This document shows, one piece after another, positions 1-9,689 of a stretch of DNA of 64,000 nt. The notes under the pieces are model-generated. The model was not told the origin of the DNA. It saw nothing but the letters and a program-made list of their open reading frames with translations, and made no database searches. Source of the DNA: Pseudomonas fuscovaginae SE-1. GTDB lineage: Bacteria > Pseudomonadota > Gammaproteobacteria > Pseudomonadales > Pseudomonadaceae. Within the stretch, counting starts at the first letter, position 1. Each line of letters begins with the position of its first letter. Made by a program: the position numbers and the translations under genes. Location: NCBI RefSeq assembly GCF_000364705.1, contig NZ_AQOH01000067.1, positions 1 to 64,000 of the forward strand, given 5' to 3'.

Positions 1-64
1 GCCTTGCCTGACCTTCGTCTCAAGACTTTTCAGACAAAGCCTAGCCCATTCGGCACAGGGTCAT

Positions 65-89
65 GGGAGCGGGCTTGCCCGCGAAGGGC
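65..89. repeat. REP-like single element
   Basis: A REP-type core (GGAGCGGGCTTGCCCGCGAA) lies just downstream of the pyrC' stop codon. The core is internally palindromic (CGGGC/GCCCG) and matches the elements at 48.4 and 58.7 kb. No partner arm is seen inside the window. Confidence 0.6.
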
Positions 90-100
90 ACACTGTGGTC

Positions 101-1372
101 TTACGCCTGGTGCGTAATCCGCCCATCCATCAGCGTATAGCGCACCGTACCTGGCAGCGCATGGCCGATGAACGGGCAGTTCTCGCCACGCGACAGCCAT
201 TGCTCTCCGGCCACGGTGGAGGTACCCGGATCGAACAGCACCAGGTCCGCCGCGGCACCTACCGCCAGCTTGCCCGCCGGCAGGCGCAGGGCGTCGGCGG
301 GGCCGGCGCTCAGGCGAGCCAGCAGGGTCGGCAGGTCGAGCAGGCCGTCTTCCACCAGGGTCAGGGCCAGCGGCAGCAGCAGCTCGACGCTGCTGATGCC
401 TGGTTCGGTCGCACCGAACGGGGCCAGCTTGGCATCACGCTCGTGTGGTTGGTGGTGGCTGGAGATGGCACTGATCACCCCGGACTTCACCGCTTCGCGC
501 AGGCCGTCGCGATCGGCGCGGGTGCGCAGTGGCGGTTGCACGTGGTACAGGCTGGAGAAGTCGATCAGCGCCTCGTCGGTCAGGATCAACTGATACAACG
601 CCACGTCGGCGGTGACCCGCAGACCCTTGGCCTGGGCCTGGGCGATCAGGGCCGCGCCACGGGCGCTGGTCAGTTGGCTGAAGTGTGCGCGTACGCCGGT
701 CTGCTCGACCAACAGCAGGTCACGGGCCAGGGCCACGGTCTCGGCGGTTTCCGGAATCCCCGGCAGGCCGAGGAAGCTGGCGGTCGGGCCTTCGTGGGCC
801 AGGCCGCCTTCAGCCAGGTCATGATCCTGGGAGTGGAACACCACCGTCAGGTCGAACGTGGCCGCGTATTCCAGTGCACGGCACAGGGTGCGGGTGTTGC
901 GGAAACTGTCCAGGCCGTTGCCGAACGCCACGCAGCCGGCATCGCGCAGGGCCACCAGCTCGGCCAGTTGCTCGCCTTCCAGGCCCTTGCTCAGGGCGCC
1001 GATCGGAAACACCTTGGTATTGCCGGCCTCGCGGGCGCGGTCGAGGATCAGCTCGGCGACCGCCGAGGTATCCAGTACCGGCTTGGTCCGGGGTGGGCAG
1101 CACAGGCTGGTGACACCGCCGGCGGCGGCGGCACGGGTTTCGCTGGCAATGCTGCCCTTGCGGCTGTAGCCCGGCTCGCGCAGGGCGACGTTCAGGTCGA
1201 CCAGCCCGGGGGCGGCGACCAGGCCCTTGGCGTCGAGGGTTTCAGCCGGCTCGAAGCCAGCCGGAGCGGCACCGATGGCGACGATCCTGCCGGCTTCCAG
1301 GTGCAGGTCGCTGACCTGGTCCAGGCCGCTGCTCGGGTCGATGACGCGGGCGCCGATAATGCTGAGCTTCAC
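101..1372 (-). CDS. pyrC': PyrC', inactive dihydroorotase-like subunit of aspartate transcarbamoylase
   Basis: This is a 423-residue dihydroorotase-family protein. In Pseudomonas such pyrB-linked copies are catalytically dead and serve as structural partners needed to assemble the PyrB dodecamer; a separate gene supplies real dihydroorotase activity. The sequence supports that role. The metal-binding D-x-H-x-H motif of active enzymes reads [10 protein letters not shown] at residues 59-68, so both histidines are lost (N61, A63), and the later TDHAPH-type motif is degraded to SSHHQPH. The start is a GTG at 1372 that overlaps the pyrB stop as GTGA, which indicates translational coupling. A longer reading frame extends upstream but only out of frame through pyrB. 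It is the last gene of a minus-strand cluster. Confidence 0.93.
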   Translation of the reverse strand: MKLSIIGARVIDPSSGLDQVSDLHLEAGRIVAIGAAPAGFEPAETLDAKGLVAAPGLVDLNVALREPGYSRKGSIASETRAAAAGGVTSLCCPPRTKPVLDTSAVAELILDRAREAGNTKVFPIGALSKGLEGEQLAELVALRDAGCVAFGNGLDSFRNTRTLCRALEYAATFDLTVVFHSQDHDLAEGGLAHEGPTASFLGLPGIPETAETVALARDLLLVEQTGVRAHFSQLTSARGAALIAQAQAKGLRVTADVALYQLILTDEALIDFSSLYHVQPPLRTRADRDGLREAVKSGVISAISSHHQPHERDAKLAPFGATEPGISSVELLLPLALTLVEDGLLDLPTLLARLSAGPADALRLPAGKLAVGAAADLVLFDPGTSTVAGEQWLSRGENCPFIGHALPGTVRYTLMDGRITHQA

Positions 1373-2373
1373 TGGGCGTTCTCCTGCTCGAATTGGCGCT
1401 GGGCAGTCTGTCCGCTCATGGCCATGGACAGCACGGCCATGCGTACGGCGATGCCGTAGGTAACCTGGTTGAGAATGACCGAGCGCGGACCGTCGGCCAC
1501 CGCCGATTCGATCTCCACGCCGCGGTTGATCGGGCCCGGGTGCATCACGATGGCATCCGGCTTGGCGCCGGCCAGGCGCGTGGTGGTCAGGCCGAATAGG
1601 CGGTAGAACTCGCCTTCGCTGGGCAGCAGGCCACCGGTCATGCGCTCGCGCTGCAGGCGCAGCATGATCACCACGTCGACGTCCTTCAGGCCTTCGGTCA
1701 TGTCGGTGTAGACCTTCACGCCATACTGTTCGATGCCGATCGGCACCAGCGTCTTCGGCGCGATCACGCGGATATCCGGGCAGCCCAGGGTCTTGAGCGC
1801 GAGCATGTTCGAGCGGGCGACCCGCGAGTGCAGGATGTCGCCGACGATCGCCACCGAGAGGTTTTCGAAGCCGCCCTTGTGCCGACGGATGGTCAGCATG
1901 TCGAGCATGCCCTGGGTCGGGTGCGCGTGGCGGCCGTCCCCGCCGTTGATGATCGCCACCTGCGGGCAGACGTGTTCGGCGATGAAGTGTGCGGCACCGG
2001 AGTCGGAATGGCGCACCACGAACATGTCGGCGGCCATGGCTTCCAGGTTGCGCAGGGTGTCGAGCAGGGTTTCGCCCTTGCTCGCGGACGAGGTCGACAC
2101 GTTCAGCGTGATCACGTCGGCCGACAGCCGCTGGGCTGCCAGCTCGAAGGTGGTGCGGGTACGGGTGGAGTTCTCGAAGAACACGTTGCACACGGTCTTG
2201 CCGCGCAGCAGCGGGACTTTCTTCACCGCCCGGGCACCGACTTCGAGGAACGAGTCGGCGGTGTCGAGGATTTCGGTCAGCAGCTCGCGGGGCAGGCCGT
2301 CGAGCGACAGGAAGTGGCGCAACTGGCCCTGATCATTGAGCTGCAGGGGGCGCTTGGCGTCTGAGGGCGTCAT
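1369..2373 (-). CDS. pyrB: aspartate carbamoyltransferase catalytic subunit
   Basis: PyrB condenses carbamoyl phosphate and aspartate to carbamoyl aspartate, the committed step of pyrimidine synthesis in the cytoplasm. The 334-residue product has the carbamoyl-phosphate loop STRTR at 69-73 within [13 protein letters not shown], the HPTQGMLD motif at 151-158, and a C-terminal [10 protein letters not shown] segment. The N-terminal extension relative to the E. coli catalytic chain is typical of the Pseudomonas class, which binds effector nucleotides there. It follows pyrR by 15 bases and overlaps pyrC' by four, so the three form a pyrR-pyrB-pyrC' unit. Confidence 0.97.
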   Translation of the reverse strand: MTPSDAKRPLQLNDQGQLRHFLSLDGLPRELLTEILDTADSFLEVGARAVKKVPLLRGKTVCNVFFENSTRTRTTFELAAQRLSADVITLNVSTSSASKGETLLDTLRNLEAMAADMFVVRHSDSGAAHFIAEHVCPQVAIINGGDGRHAHPTQGMLDMLTIRRHKGGFENLSVAIVGDILHSRVARSNMLALKTLGCPDIRVIAPKTLVPIGIEQYGVKVYTDMTEGLKDVDVVIMLRLQRERMTGGLLPSEGEFYRLFGLTTTRLAGAKPDAIVMHPGPINRGVEIESAVADGPRSVILNQVTYGIAVRMAVLSMAMSGQTAQRQFEQENAQ

Positions 2374-2388
2374 CGCAGAGGACTCTTT

Positions 2389-2904
2389 TTAAGGTGCTTG
2401 AAGGGCCAGATCTTGAAGTTCAAGCTGGAGCGGCGCGGGGCCGGACAATTTTACCCGTTCCGTGGGGGCCAGGGACAGGGTTGCCCCCACCACATTCGGC
2501 CGGATCGGCAGCTCGGCGGCCTCCAGGTCCAGCAGGCAGACCAGGGTCACGCTGGCCGGGCGGCCATAGTCGAACAGTTCATTGAGGGCGGCACGGATGG
2601 TCCGGCCGCTCATCAGCACGTCGTCGATCAGCACCAGGTGCTGGCCTTCGATCTCGAAAGGCAGCTCCGAAGGCCGTACCTGCGGGTGCAGGCCGTTCTG
2701 GCTGAAGTCGTCGCGGTAGAAGGACACGTCCAGGGTGCCCAGCGGCGAGTCGCTGCCCAGGGCCTTGAGCAGTGCCTGGGCGACCCAGACGCCGCCGGTG
2801 CGGATGCCGATGTAGCGCGGGGTGTCGATGGCTCGCTGCTGCAGATGGGCCTTTAGGCGGTCGGCCATCTGGTCGATCAGTTCGGCGGGATTGGGCAGGC
2901 TCAT
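2389..2904 (-). CDS. pyrR: PyrR-type regulator / uracil phosphoribosyltransferase
   Basis: A 171-residue type I phosphoribosyltransferase of the PyrR family. The PRPP-binding loop [13 protein letters not shown] lies at residues 91-103. In Bacillus PyrR attenuates pyr operons by binding RNA; in Pseudomonas the gene is linked to pyrB and its role is reported as regulatory and less clear. The ATG at 2904 is chosen because GAAGGAG precedes it by a few bases; an in-frame codon 20 residues upstream lacks such a site. It sits directly upstream of pyrB on the same strand. Confidence 0.92.
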   Translation of the reverse strand: MSLPNPAELIDQMADRLKAHLQQRAIDTPRYIGIRTGGVWVAQALLKALGSDSPLGTLDVSFYRDDFSQNGLHPQVRPSELPFEIEGQHLVLIDDVLMSGRTIRAALNELFDYGRPASVTLVCLLDLEAAELPIRPNVVGATLSLAPTERVKLSGPAPLQLELQDLALQAP

Positions 2905-2971
2905 GATGGCTCCTTCAAGGGCCCCGCCCGACAGGCGCGGCGAGGCTGAGACGGTACGACGCACGGCGCCG

Positions 2972-3412
2972 TCAGGATTCGGGGGATACGGGGTTTTCTT
3001 CGATCCAGCTTTGCAGCAGCAGTTTGGCGGCGATGGCGTCCACCGGGTTGTCGCGGTAGCTGCCTTTCTGCCCGCCCTTGGCCATGCGCTCGCCCTTGGC
3101 CTCGAAGGTGGTCAGGCGCTCGTCCTGGGTGAAGAACGGCACGTTGTAGCGGCCATTGAGGCGGCGGGCGAATTTTTCCGCGCGGGCGCACATCTCGCTG
3201 GGCGTGCCATCCATGTTCAGGGGCAGGCCGACCACCACCGCGTCGGGTTTCCACTCCTTGATCAGGGCTTCGACCTGGTGCCAGTCGGGCACGCCGTTCT
3301 GTGCCTTGAGGGTGCACAGCTCGCGGGCCTGGCCGGTGACCATCTGGCCGACGGCAACGCCGATCTGCCGGGTACCGTAGTCGAAACCCAGCAGCAGACG
3401 AATATTGGCCAT
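2972..3412 (-). CDS. ruvX: RuvX/YqgF, putative Holliday junction resolvase / pre-16S rRNA nuclease
   Basis: A 146-residue RNase H-fold protein of the YqgF family. The first acidic catalytic residue is D11 in [16 protein letters not shown]; the central [11 protein letters not shown] segment and the later FTQDERLTT motif are both present. Family members are proposed to process the 5' end of pre-16S rRNA and to act as Holliday junction resolvases. The start codon shares its last base with the end of the upstream algH stop (single-base overlap at 3412), so the two are coupled; this yqgE-yqgF pairing is very widely conserved. Confidence 0.94.
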   Translation of the reverse strand: MANIRLLLGFDYGTRQIGVAVGQMVTGQARELCTLKAQNGVPDWHQVEALIKEWKPDAVVVGLPLNMDGTPSEMCARAEKFARRLNGRYNVPFFTQDERLTTFEAKGERMAKGGQKGSYRDNPVDAIAAKLLLQSWIEENPVSPES

Positions 3413-3981
3413 CAGGCGTGGCCCGCCTGGCTGGTGAGCAGGCTGAGGTTGACGCCCAGGTGCGCGGCGGCGGCGGCCAGGCGGTCTTCGCTATCGGTGT
3501 TGAAAAGGATTTCCGGCGAGAACGGGCAAGTCAGCCAGGCATTGTCGGCCAGCTCGGCCTCCAGTTGCCCGGCTTCCCAGCCGGCGTAACCGAGGGTGAT
3601 CAGGCTGCGTTCGGGGCCGACGCCATCGGCGATGGCGAACAGCACGTCCTGGGAGGTCGACAGCGCCAGCCCTTCGAGTTCGACGGTGGCCTGGTAGGTC
3701 TTGCCGATGGGATGCAGGACGAAGCCGCGATCGGTCTGCACCGGGCCGCCGGAGTAGATCGGAATATGCTGGCACAACGCCGGTGGGTCGATATCGGGGC
3801 GCAACTGTTCGAGGATATCGGCCAGGTTCAGCGATTGCGGACGGTTGATCACCAGTCCCATGGCACCGTTTGCGCTGTGCTCGACGATATAGGTCACCGT
3901 CTGCGCAAAGTTCGGGTCGGCCATATGCGGCATGGCGATCAGGAAGTGATGCTTGAGGTACGTCGGGGCGAGGTTTTTCAT
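3412..3981 (-). CDS. algH: YqgE/AlgH family protein
   Basis: A 189-residue YqgE/AlgH (UPF0301) protein. The family hallmark is visible as LKHHFLIAMPHMADPNFAQTV near the N-terminus, followed by GAMGLVINRP and a later SGGPV.TDRGFVLH block. In P. aeruginosa AlgH was reported to affect alginate gene expression, but its biochemical activity is unclear. The ATG at 3981 is chosen because homology begins with MKNLAPTYLKHHF; an in-frame start 12 codons further upstream adds sequence that is not conserved. It is coupled to ruvX downstream and follows tonB. Confidence 0.93.
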   Translation of the reverse strand: MKNLAPTYLKHHFLIAMPHMADPNFAQTVTYIVEHSANGAMGLVINRPQSLNLADILEQLRPDIDPPALCQHIPIYSGGPVQTDRGFVLHPIGKTYQATVELEGLALSTSQDVLFAIADGVGPERSLITLGYAGWEAGQLEAELADNAWLTCPFSPEILFNTDSEDRLAAAAAHLGVNLSLLTSQAGHA

Positions 3982-4029
3982 GAACCCTAGTGTGGCGTTG
4001 GGCAGCCGAACTGACAAGCACGATGGCGC

Positions 4030-4929
4030 TCAATTGCTGGACAGCCGGTCCCCCCGGGCGAAACGCCAGGTGCGGATGATCTCCAGGCGGTCGATGTCCG
4101 ACAGGTCGCCGGTAAACGGCGCGAACGGCGCCGCCAGGCGGACGATGCGCTGCGCCGCCTGGTCCAGCAGCGGCTGGCCGGACGATTCCAGCACCAGCAC
4201 CTCGTACAGCGAACCGTCGCGGTTGATCGACACCATCAGCCGCAGGCTGCCATAGATCTGCTGGCGACGGGCCTCCTCGGGGTAGTTGAGGTTGCCGATC
4301 CGCTCGACCTTCTTGCGCCATTCGTCCTTGTACCAGGCACCCTTGTCGCGCATGGTCGAGGCTGCGCTCAGGCGATGGATACGTGGCCGCTTGGCATAGA
4401 GCTGGCGTTCCTTGGCCAGTTCCGCCTCCAGGCTGGCAATGTCGCTGGACAACTGCGAGCTGTCGAAGGTCGGCGTCTCGGCCTTGGGCGTGGCTTCGGG
4501 CTTGGGTTCTTCGTGGCGGGTGACGGTTTTCTTCGGTTTGGGCGCGACGGTGGCGACCGCCGCCTTGGGCGTCGCCTCGGTGACCTGCGGCTTGGCCGGC
4601 GGTGGCGTGGCCACCTTGTTGACGGCGTTGTCCTGGAACGGCGCGACCTCGGTGGTGGTCGGGATCGCCTTTTTATCCAGGGTACCGCTGCCTTGCTGGT
4701 TTTCCTGGGCGAGGAAGTCGGCCTTGGCCGGCTTGGTCTCGCTCTTGAAGGTGGCCAGGGTGATTTCCAGGGTCCTGCTGACCTGCTTGGGCTCGACGAA
4801 GCTGAATCCCACCCCGAGCAGCAGCGCCAGGTGGATCAGCGCGGCGAGAAACAGGGTAAAGCCGAGCCTGTCGGCCGGGCGCACGCCGGTGCGGTAGAGT
4901 TCGGGAGGCAGATCGGCGGGGAGAGTCAT
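4030..4929 (-). CDS. tonB: energy transducer TonB-family protein
   Basis: This 299-residue protein anchors in the inner membrane by one helix (about residues 22-45) and spans the periplasm to energise outer-membrane receptors using the proton motive force. Residues 100-165 are rich in Pro, Lys, Glu and Thr, as expected of the periplasmic spacer, and about 215-290 forms the C-terminal TonB fold (NYPEEARRQQIYGSLRLMVSINRDGSLYEVLVLESSG). A short coiled-coil-like stretch lies at about 155-180. No exbBD genes are adjacent, so it would need components from elsewhere. It lies 77 bases after gshB on the same strand; this gshB-tonB-algH order is common in Pseudomonas. Confidence 0.93.
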   Translation of the reverse strand: MTLPADLPPELYRTGVRPADRLGFTLFLAALIHLALLLGVGFSFVEPKQVSRTLEITLATFKSETKPAKADFLAQENQQGSGTLDKKAIPTTTEVAPFQDNAVNKVATPPPAKPQVTEATPKAAVATVAPKPKKTVTRHEEPKPEATPKAETPTFDSSQLSSDIASLEAELAKERQLYAKRPRIHRLSAASTMRDKGAWYKDEWRKKVERIGNLNYPEEARRQQIYGSLRLMVSINRDGSLYEVLVLESSGQPLLDQAAQRIVRLAAPFAPFTGDLSDIDRLEIIRTWRFARGDRLSSN

Positions 4930-5006
4930 GACCAGAAAACCAACATCACGCGTATCGGAGGCGGTGCATCATAGCGCAATGTTGGTTCCATCTCGGCTGT
5001 TCTACA

Positions 5007-5960
5007 TCAACGGCTCTTGAGCTTCTGCTCAATGGCATCCATCAGCAGGCTGCCGATGTGGGTGCCGAAGGCGTTGTCGATCTCGCGGATGCAGGTCGGG
5101 CTGGTGACGTTGATCTCCGTCAGGTGCTCGCCGATGACGTCCAGTCCTACGAACAGCAGGCCCTTTTCCCGCAAGGTCGGTCCGACCTGGGCGGCGATCC
5201 AGCGGTCGCGCTCGGTCAGTGGCCGGGCTTCGCCACGGCCGCCAGCGGCCAGGTTGCCGCGGGTTTCGCCGCTGGCCGGGATGCGCGCCAGGCAATAGGG
5301 GACCGGTTCGCCATCGACCATCAGGATGCGCTTGTCGCCGTCCTTGATCGCCGGCAGGTAGGCCTGGGCCATGATCTGCTGGCTGCCCAGGGCGGTCAGG
5401 GTCTCGAGGATCACCGACAGGTTCGGATCGCCGACCCGGTGGCGGAAGATCGAGGTGCCGCCCATGCCGTCCAGCGGCTTGAGGATCACGTCACCGTGTT
5501 TGGCGGCGAATTCACGCAGCACGTCGGCGCGGCGGCTGACCACGGTCGGTGGCGTGCACTGCGGGAACTGGGTGGCGAACAGTTTCTCGTTGCAGTCGCG
5601 CAGGCTCTGGGGCTTGTTCACCACCAGCACGCCGGCCCGTTCGGCCTGCTCCAGCAGGTAGGTGGAGTAGACGAACTCCATGTCGAACGGCGGGTCCTTG
5701 CGCATCAGGATCACGTCCAGGTCGCTCAGGGCCGTATCGGTTTGCGCTTCCAGTTCGAACCAGTGCTCGGGGTTGGCGAACACCTTCAGCGGTTTCATCC
5801 GGGCCCGGGCCACGCCGGCGTCCTGGTAAAGGTCCTGCTGTTCCATGTAGAACAGGCTCCAGCCGCGCTCCTGGGCGGCCAGCAGCATGGCCAGCGAGCT
5901 GTCCTTCTTGTAGGAAATGCTCGCGATGGGGTCCATGACAATCCCGAGACGAACGCTCAT
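5007..5960 (-). CDS. gshB: glutathione synthetase
   Basis: GshB joins gamma-glutamylcysteine and glycine using ATP to make glutathione. At 317 residues it matches the usual length of about 316. The N-terminal MDPIASI and KDSSLAMLLAAQ segments, the ATP-grasp stretch DVILKPLDGMGGTSIFR and the C-terminal EINVTSPTCIREID, which carries metal and glutathione ligands, are all present. It opens the minus-strand cluster that runs through tonB to pyrC', with pilG divergent 236 bases away. Confidence 0.98.
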   Translation of the reverse strand: MSVRLGIVMDPIASISYKKDSSLAMLLAAQERGWSLFYMEQQDLYQDAGVARARMKPLKVFANPEHWFELEAQTDTALSDLDVILMRKDPPFDMEFVYSTYLLEQAERAGVLVVNKPQSLRDCNEKLFATQFPQCTPPTVVSRRADVLREFAAKHGDVILKPLDGMGGTSIFRHRVGDPNLSVILETLTALGSQQIMAQAYLPAIKDGDKRILMVDGEPVPYCLARIPASGETRGNLAAGGRGEARPLTERDRWIAAQVGPTLREKGLLFVGLDVIGEHLTEINVTSPTCIREIDNAFGTHIGSLLMDAIEQKLKSR

Positions 5961-6196
5961 GGGCTATATCCTCTGTAGGCCGTGATGGCCGTAATGACTT
6001 GAAAAGTGGCGTCAGAGTGGCGCTGCGAATGTTTGCGGTCAAGGAAAAGCTCGGTCTCGGGCCGCGCATGGATTGCGTAGGGAGACTGTGCTAAAAAGGT
6101 TCGCATCCTGTACGAAATCCTTCCACATCAAGGGTTTCGCGCCCGAAAACCGGGCATCCCCGGAAAACGCGTCGCTGTGGCGATGGTAGAGCAGAT

Positions 6197-6604
6197 ATGG
6201 AACAGCATTCCACAGCCTTGAAAGTCATGGTCATCGATGACTCCAAGACGATTCGTCGTACCGCCGAGACGTTGCTCAAGCATGTCGGTTGCGAGGTCAT
6301 CACCGCCGTCGACGGTTTCGAAGCATTGGCCAAGATTGCCGATCACCATCCGGGCATCATCTTCGTCGATATCATGATGCCGCGCCTGGATGGCTATCAG
6401 ACCTGCGCGGTGGTCAAGAACAACAGTGCGTTCAAGTCGACGCCGGTGATCATGCTGTCTTCCAAGGACAGCCTGTTCGACAAGGCCAAGGGGCGTATCG
6501 TCGGTTCTGATCAGTTTTTGACCAAGCCTTTTAGCAAGGACGAGTTGCTGAACGCGATCAAGGCGCATGTCCCGGGGTTCGCGGCAGTAGAACAAGCACT
6601 TTGA
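6197..6604 (+). CDS. pilG: PilG, CheY-like response regulator of twitching motility
   Basis: A single-domain receiver of 135 residues and the first gene of the Pil-Chp chemosensory cluster. The acidic pocket lies at V-I-D14-D15, the phosphoacceptor is D58 (IIFVDIMMPRLDG) and the conserved lysine is K110 (FLTKPF). In P. aeruginosa PilG is phosphorylated by ChpA and promotes pilus extension and cAMP signalling. It is followed 33 bases later by pilH, and the order pilG-pilH-pilI-pilJ-chpA is the standard one. Confidence 0.97.
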   Translation: MEQHSTALKVMVIDDSKTIRRTAETLLKHVGCEVITAVDGFEALAKIADHHPGIIFVDIMMPRLDGYQTCAVVKNNSAFKSTPVIMLSSKDSLFDKAKGRIVGSDQFLTKPFSKDELLNAIKAHVPGFAAVEQAL

Positions 6605-6649
6605 CGGGCGGCCGCCGGGCCGCCTGCTTTATAAGAAATGGGGAGCACC

Positions 6650-7015
6650 ATGGCACGCATCCTGATCGTCGATGATTCGCCGACTGAAATGTACAAACTG
6701 ACCGGCATGCTGGAAAAACACGGTCATGAAGTCCTCAAGGCCGAGAACGGTGCCGACGGCGTGGCCCTGGCTCGCCAGGAAAAGCCCGATGCGGTGCTGA
6801 TGGATATCGTCATGCCTGGCCTCAATGGCTTCCAGGCGACCCGGCAACTGACCAAGGACCCGGAAACCGCGGCGATCCCGGTGATCATCATCACCACCAA
6901 GGACCAGGAAACCGACAAGGTCTGGGGCACGCGCCAGGGTGCCAGGGACTACTTGACCAAGCCGGTCGAAGAGGAAACCCTGCTCAAGACCCTGAACAGC
7001 GTCCTGGCCGGTTGA
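6650..7015 (+). CDS. pilH: PilH, CheY-like response regulator of twitching motility
   Basis: A 121-residue single receiver domain. The acidic pocket is D8-D9 (ILIVDDSPTE), the phosphoacceptor is D52 (AVLMDIVMPGLNG) and the signalling lysine is K104 (DYLTKPV). In P. aeruginosa PilH opposes PilG, favouring pilus retraction or acting as a phosphate sink. The ATG at 6650 is preferred over the one at 6638 because GGGGAG at 6640-6645 is properly spaced from it and homology starts with MARILIVDDS. Confidence 0.96.
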   Translation: MARILIVDDSPTEMYKLTGMLEKHGHEVLKAENGADGVALARQEKPDAVLMDIVMPGLNGFQATRQLTKDPETAAIPVIIITTKDQETDKVWGTRQGARDYLTKPVEEETLLKTLNSVLAG

Positions 7016-7027
7016 CGGCCGGCAGCC

Positions 7028-7567
7028 ATGGCCGAATCGCAGACCGCCTTTGCCCTCCTGCTGGAGATCGACCAGCGCTGTCGGGCGCTGGCGGCCGACC
7101 TGCCGTCCCAGGAAACCCGTCAGGATACCTGGAGCGGCATCGGTTTCCGCTTGGGCGAGCAGTGGTACGTGGCACCCATGGGCGAAGTCGCCGAAGTGCT
7201 GCATGAGCCGCGCTACACCCTGTTGCCGGGGGTGAAGCCCTGGGTCAAGGGCGTGGCCAACCTGCGTGGACGGCTGCTGCCGATCATGGATCTGTGCGGT
7301 TTCTTCGGTCATGAATTGTCGGTGTTGCGCAAGCAGCGCCGGGTACTGGTGCTGGAGTACAAGGATGTGTTCGCCGGCTTGCTGGTGGATGAGGTGGCGG
7401 GCATGCAGCATTTTCCCCGGGACAGCCGGCAGATGCAGTCGCTCGAGTGTCCGGAACCGATGGTCGCGCCCTTCGTGCAGGGCCGTTTCGAACGTGGGCG
7501 CAACTGGTGGGTGTTCAGCCCGTTCAGCCTGGCGCAGGCTCCGGGGTTTCTTGATGTTGCAGTCTAA
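7028..7567 (+). CDS. pilI: PilI, CheW-like adaptor
   Basis: A 179-residue CheW-domain protein that couples the PilJ receptor to the ChpA kinase. The N-terminal 30 residues form a leader helix, and the CheW fold covers about 40-175, including WYVAPMGEVAEVL, VKGVANLRGRLLPIMDL and the VLEYKDVFAGLLVDEV strand pair. The gene lies 12 bases after pilH and 57 bases before pilJ in the same transcription unit. Confidence 0.95.
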   Translation: MAESQTAFALLLEIDQRCRALAADLPSQETRQDTWSGIGFRLGEQWYVAPMGEVAEVLHEPRYTLLPGVKPWVKGVANLRGRLLPIMDLCGFFGHELSVLRKQRRVLVLEYKDVFAGLLVDEVAGMQHFPRDSRQMQSLECPEPMVAPFVQGRFERGRNWWVFSPFSLAQAPGFLDVAV

Positions 7568-7624
7568 TCATGTGTCCGGCTTTCGCGGGGCCCGTTCCCA
7601 CGGCAGTACAGGCAGAGGCCTGAG

Positions 7625-9682
7625 ATGATCAAAGGCAAAACCGGCAATCCCGAGCAGGCCTCGCGCAGTCGTTCACAGATCATCGTGCTCTTCATCGCGC
7701 TGATCGTGTTCATCATGCTGTTGTTCGCCAACTTCGCCTACCTGAACACCCAGGCCACCTACGACAAGCAGTACATCAGCCACGCCGGCGAGCTGCGCGT
7801 GCTGTCCCAGCGTATCGCCAAGAACGCCACCGAGGCGGCTTCCGGCAAGGCCGCGGCGTTCAAGCTGCTCAGCGACGCGCGCAACGATTTCGCCCAGCGC
7901 TGGGGCTACCTGAAGAAGGGCGACCCGTCCACCGGCCTGCCCGCCGCGCCGCCGACCGTGCGCAATGAAATGCATGCGGTGCAGCAGGACTGGGAAAGCC
8001 TGCTGAAAAACACCGACGCGATCCTCGCCAGCGAACAGACCGTGCTGTCCCTGCACCAGGTGGCGGCGACCCTGGCCGAAACCGTGCCGCAGCTGCAGGT
8101 CGAGTACGAGAAGGTCGTGGAAATCCTGCTGCAGCGTGGAGCGCCGGCGGCCCAAGTGGCCATGGCCCAGCGCCAGTCGTTGCTCGCCGAGCGCATTCTC
8201 GGCGCGGTGAACACCGTGCTGGCCGGCGACGAGACCTCGTCCCAGGCCGCCGACGCGTTCGGTCGCGATGCGGCGCGTTTCGGCCAGGTGCTCAATGGCA
8301 TGCTGCAGGGCAATGCCGCGCTGAAGATTTCCCAGGTCGAGGACAAGGACGCCCGGGCCCGCCTCGGCGAGATTGCCGAACTGTTCGAGTTCGTCTCCGG
8401 CTCGGTCGACGAGATCCTCGAAACCTCACCGGAACTGTTCCAGGTCCGTGAATCCGCCAGCAGTATCTTCAGCCTGTCGCAGACCCTGCTGGACGAAGCC
8501 TCGCACCTGGCCAACGGTTTCGAGAACCTGGCGGGCGGGCGCTCCCTCGATACCATCGGCGGTTATGTGCTCGGCCTGCTGGCGCTGGCCTCGATCATCC
8601 TGATCGGCCTGGTGATGGTCCGCGAGACCAACCGTCAGTTGCGCGAGACTGCGCAAAAGAACGAGCGCAACCAGCATGCGATCATGCGCCTGCTGGATGA
8701 AATCGAGGACCTGGCCGACGGCGACCTGACCGTGACCGCCTCGGTGACCGAAGACTTCACCGGGACCATTGCCGACTCGATCAACTATTCGGTGGACCAG
8801 TTGCGCGACCTGGTCGCGACCATCAACCTCACCGCCGGCAAGGTCGCCGCCGCCGTGCAGGAAACCCAGGCCACCGCGATGCAGTTGGCCGAGGCCTCCG
8901 AGCACCAGGCCCAGCAGATCAGCGAAGCGTCCGCGGCGATCAGCGACATGGCCCAGTCCATCGACCAGGTGTCGGCCAACGCCGCCGAATCCTCGGCGGT
9001 GGCCGAGCGTTCGGTGGAAATCGCCAACAAGGGCAACGAGGTGGTGCACAACACCATCCACGGCATGGACAACATTCGCGAGCAGATCCAGGACACCGCC
9101 AAGCGTATCAAGCGCCTGGGCGAGTCTTCCCAGGAGATCGGCGATATCGTCAGCCTGATCGACGACATTGCCGAACAGACCAACATCCTCGCGCTCAACG
9201 CGGCGATCCAGGCTTCCATGGCCGGCGACGCCGGCCGCGGTTTTGCGGTGGTCGCCGACGAAGTCCAGCGCCTGGCGGAGCGTTCGTCCGCCGCCACCCG
9301 GCAGATCGAGACGCTGGTGCGGGCGATCCAGGCCGACACCAACGAAGCGGTGATCTCCATGGAGCAGACCACCACCGAAGTGGTGCGTGGTGCGCGCCTG
9401 GCGCAGGATGCCGGGGTGGCGCTGGAAGAAATCGAAGGGGTCTCGAAAACCCTGGCCGCCCTGATCCAGAGCATCTTCAACGCCGCCCAGCAGCAAACCT
9501 CGTCGGCCGGGCAGATCTCGTTGACCATGAACGTGATTCAGCAGATCACCACCCAGACATCCTCCGGTTCGACCGCCACCGCCGAAAGCATCGGCAACCT
9601 GGCGAAGATGGCCAGCCAACTGCGGCGCTCGGTCTCCGGCTTTACCTTGCCCCAGGCGCAAGATGCGCGTGAAACCCGGTAG
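7625..9682 (+). CDS. pilJ: PilJ, methyl-accepting chemotaxis protein of the type IV pilus system
   Basis: This 685-residue inner-membrane chemoreceptor feeds the Pil-Chp pathway; P. aeruginosa PilJ is about 682 residues and senses surface contact through interaction with pilin. A first transmembrane helix lies at about 18-40, a periplasmic region with paired helical PilJ-type sensor modules follows, a second helix lies at about 310-335, and a HAMP-like linker leads into the signalling domain. The hairpin tip shows the hallmark [26 protein letters not shown], with a Ser-Met substitution ([19 protein letters not shown]) where many receptors have Ala-Arg. The start of chpA follows eight bases after the stop codon. 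Confidence 0.97.
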   Translation: MIKGKTGNPEQASRSRSQIIVLFIALIVFIMLLFANFAYLNTQATYDKQYISHAGELRVLSQRIAKNATEAASGKAAAFKLLSDARNDFAQRWGYLKKGDPSTGLPAAPPTVRNEMHAVQQDWESLLKNTDAILASEQTVLSLHQVAATLAETVPQLQVEYEKVVEILLQRGAPAAQVAMAQRQSLLAERILGAVNTVLAGDETSSQAADAFGRDAARFGQVLNGMLQGNAALKISQVEDKDARARLGEIAELFEFVSGSVDEILETSPELFQVRESASSIFSLSQTLLDEASHLANGFENLAGGRSLDTIGGYVLGLLALASIILIGLVMVRETNRQLRETAQKNERNQHAIMRLLDEIEDLADGDLTVTASVTEDFTGTIADSINYSVDQLRDLVATINLTAGKVAAAVQETQATAMQLAEASEHQAQQISEASAAISDMAQSIDQVSANAAESSAVAERSVEIANKGNEVVHNTIHGMDNIREQIQDTAKRIKRLGESSQEIGDIVSLIDDIAEQTNILALNAAIQASMAGDAGRGFAVVADEVQRLAERSSAATRQIETLVRAIQADTNEAVISMEQTTTEVVRGARLAQDAGVALEEIEGVSKTLAALIQSIFNAAQQQTSSAGQISLTMNVIQQITTQTSSGSTATAESIGNLAKMASQLRRSVSGFTLPQAQDARETR

Positions 9683-9689
9683 TACGAGC

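Noticed and set aside
95-1459. Plus-strand frame over pyrC'
   Set aside because: Shadow of the pyrC' gene; the translation has no conserved domain.
1373-2191. Upstream extension of the pyrC' frame through pyrB
   Set aside because: The extra 273 codons lie out of frame over pyrB and encode a low-complexity Arg/Pro/His-rich sequence; the GTG at 1372 is the natural coupled start.
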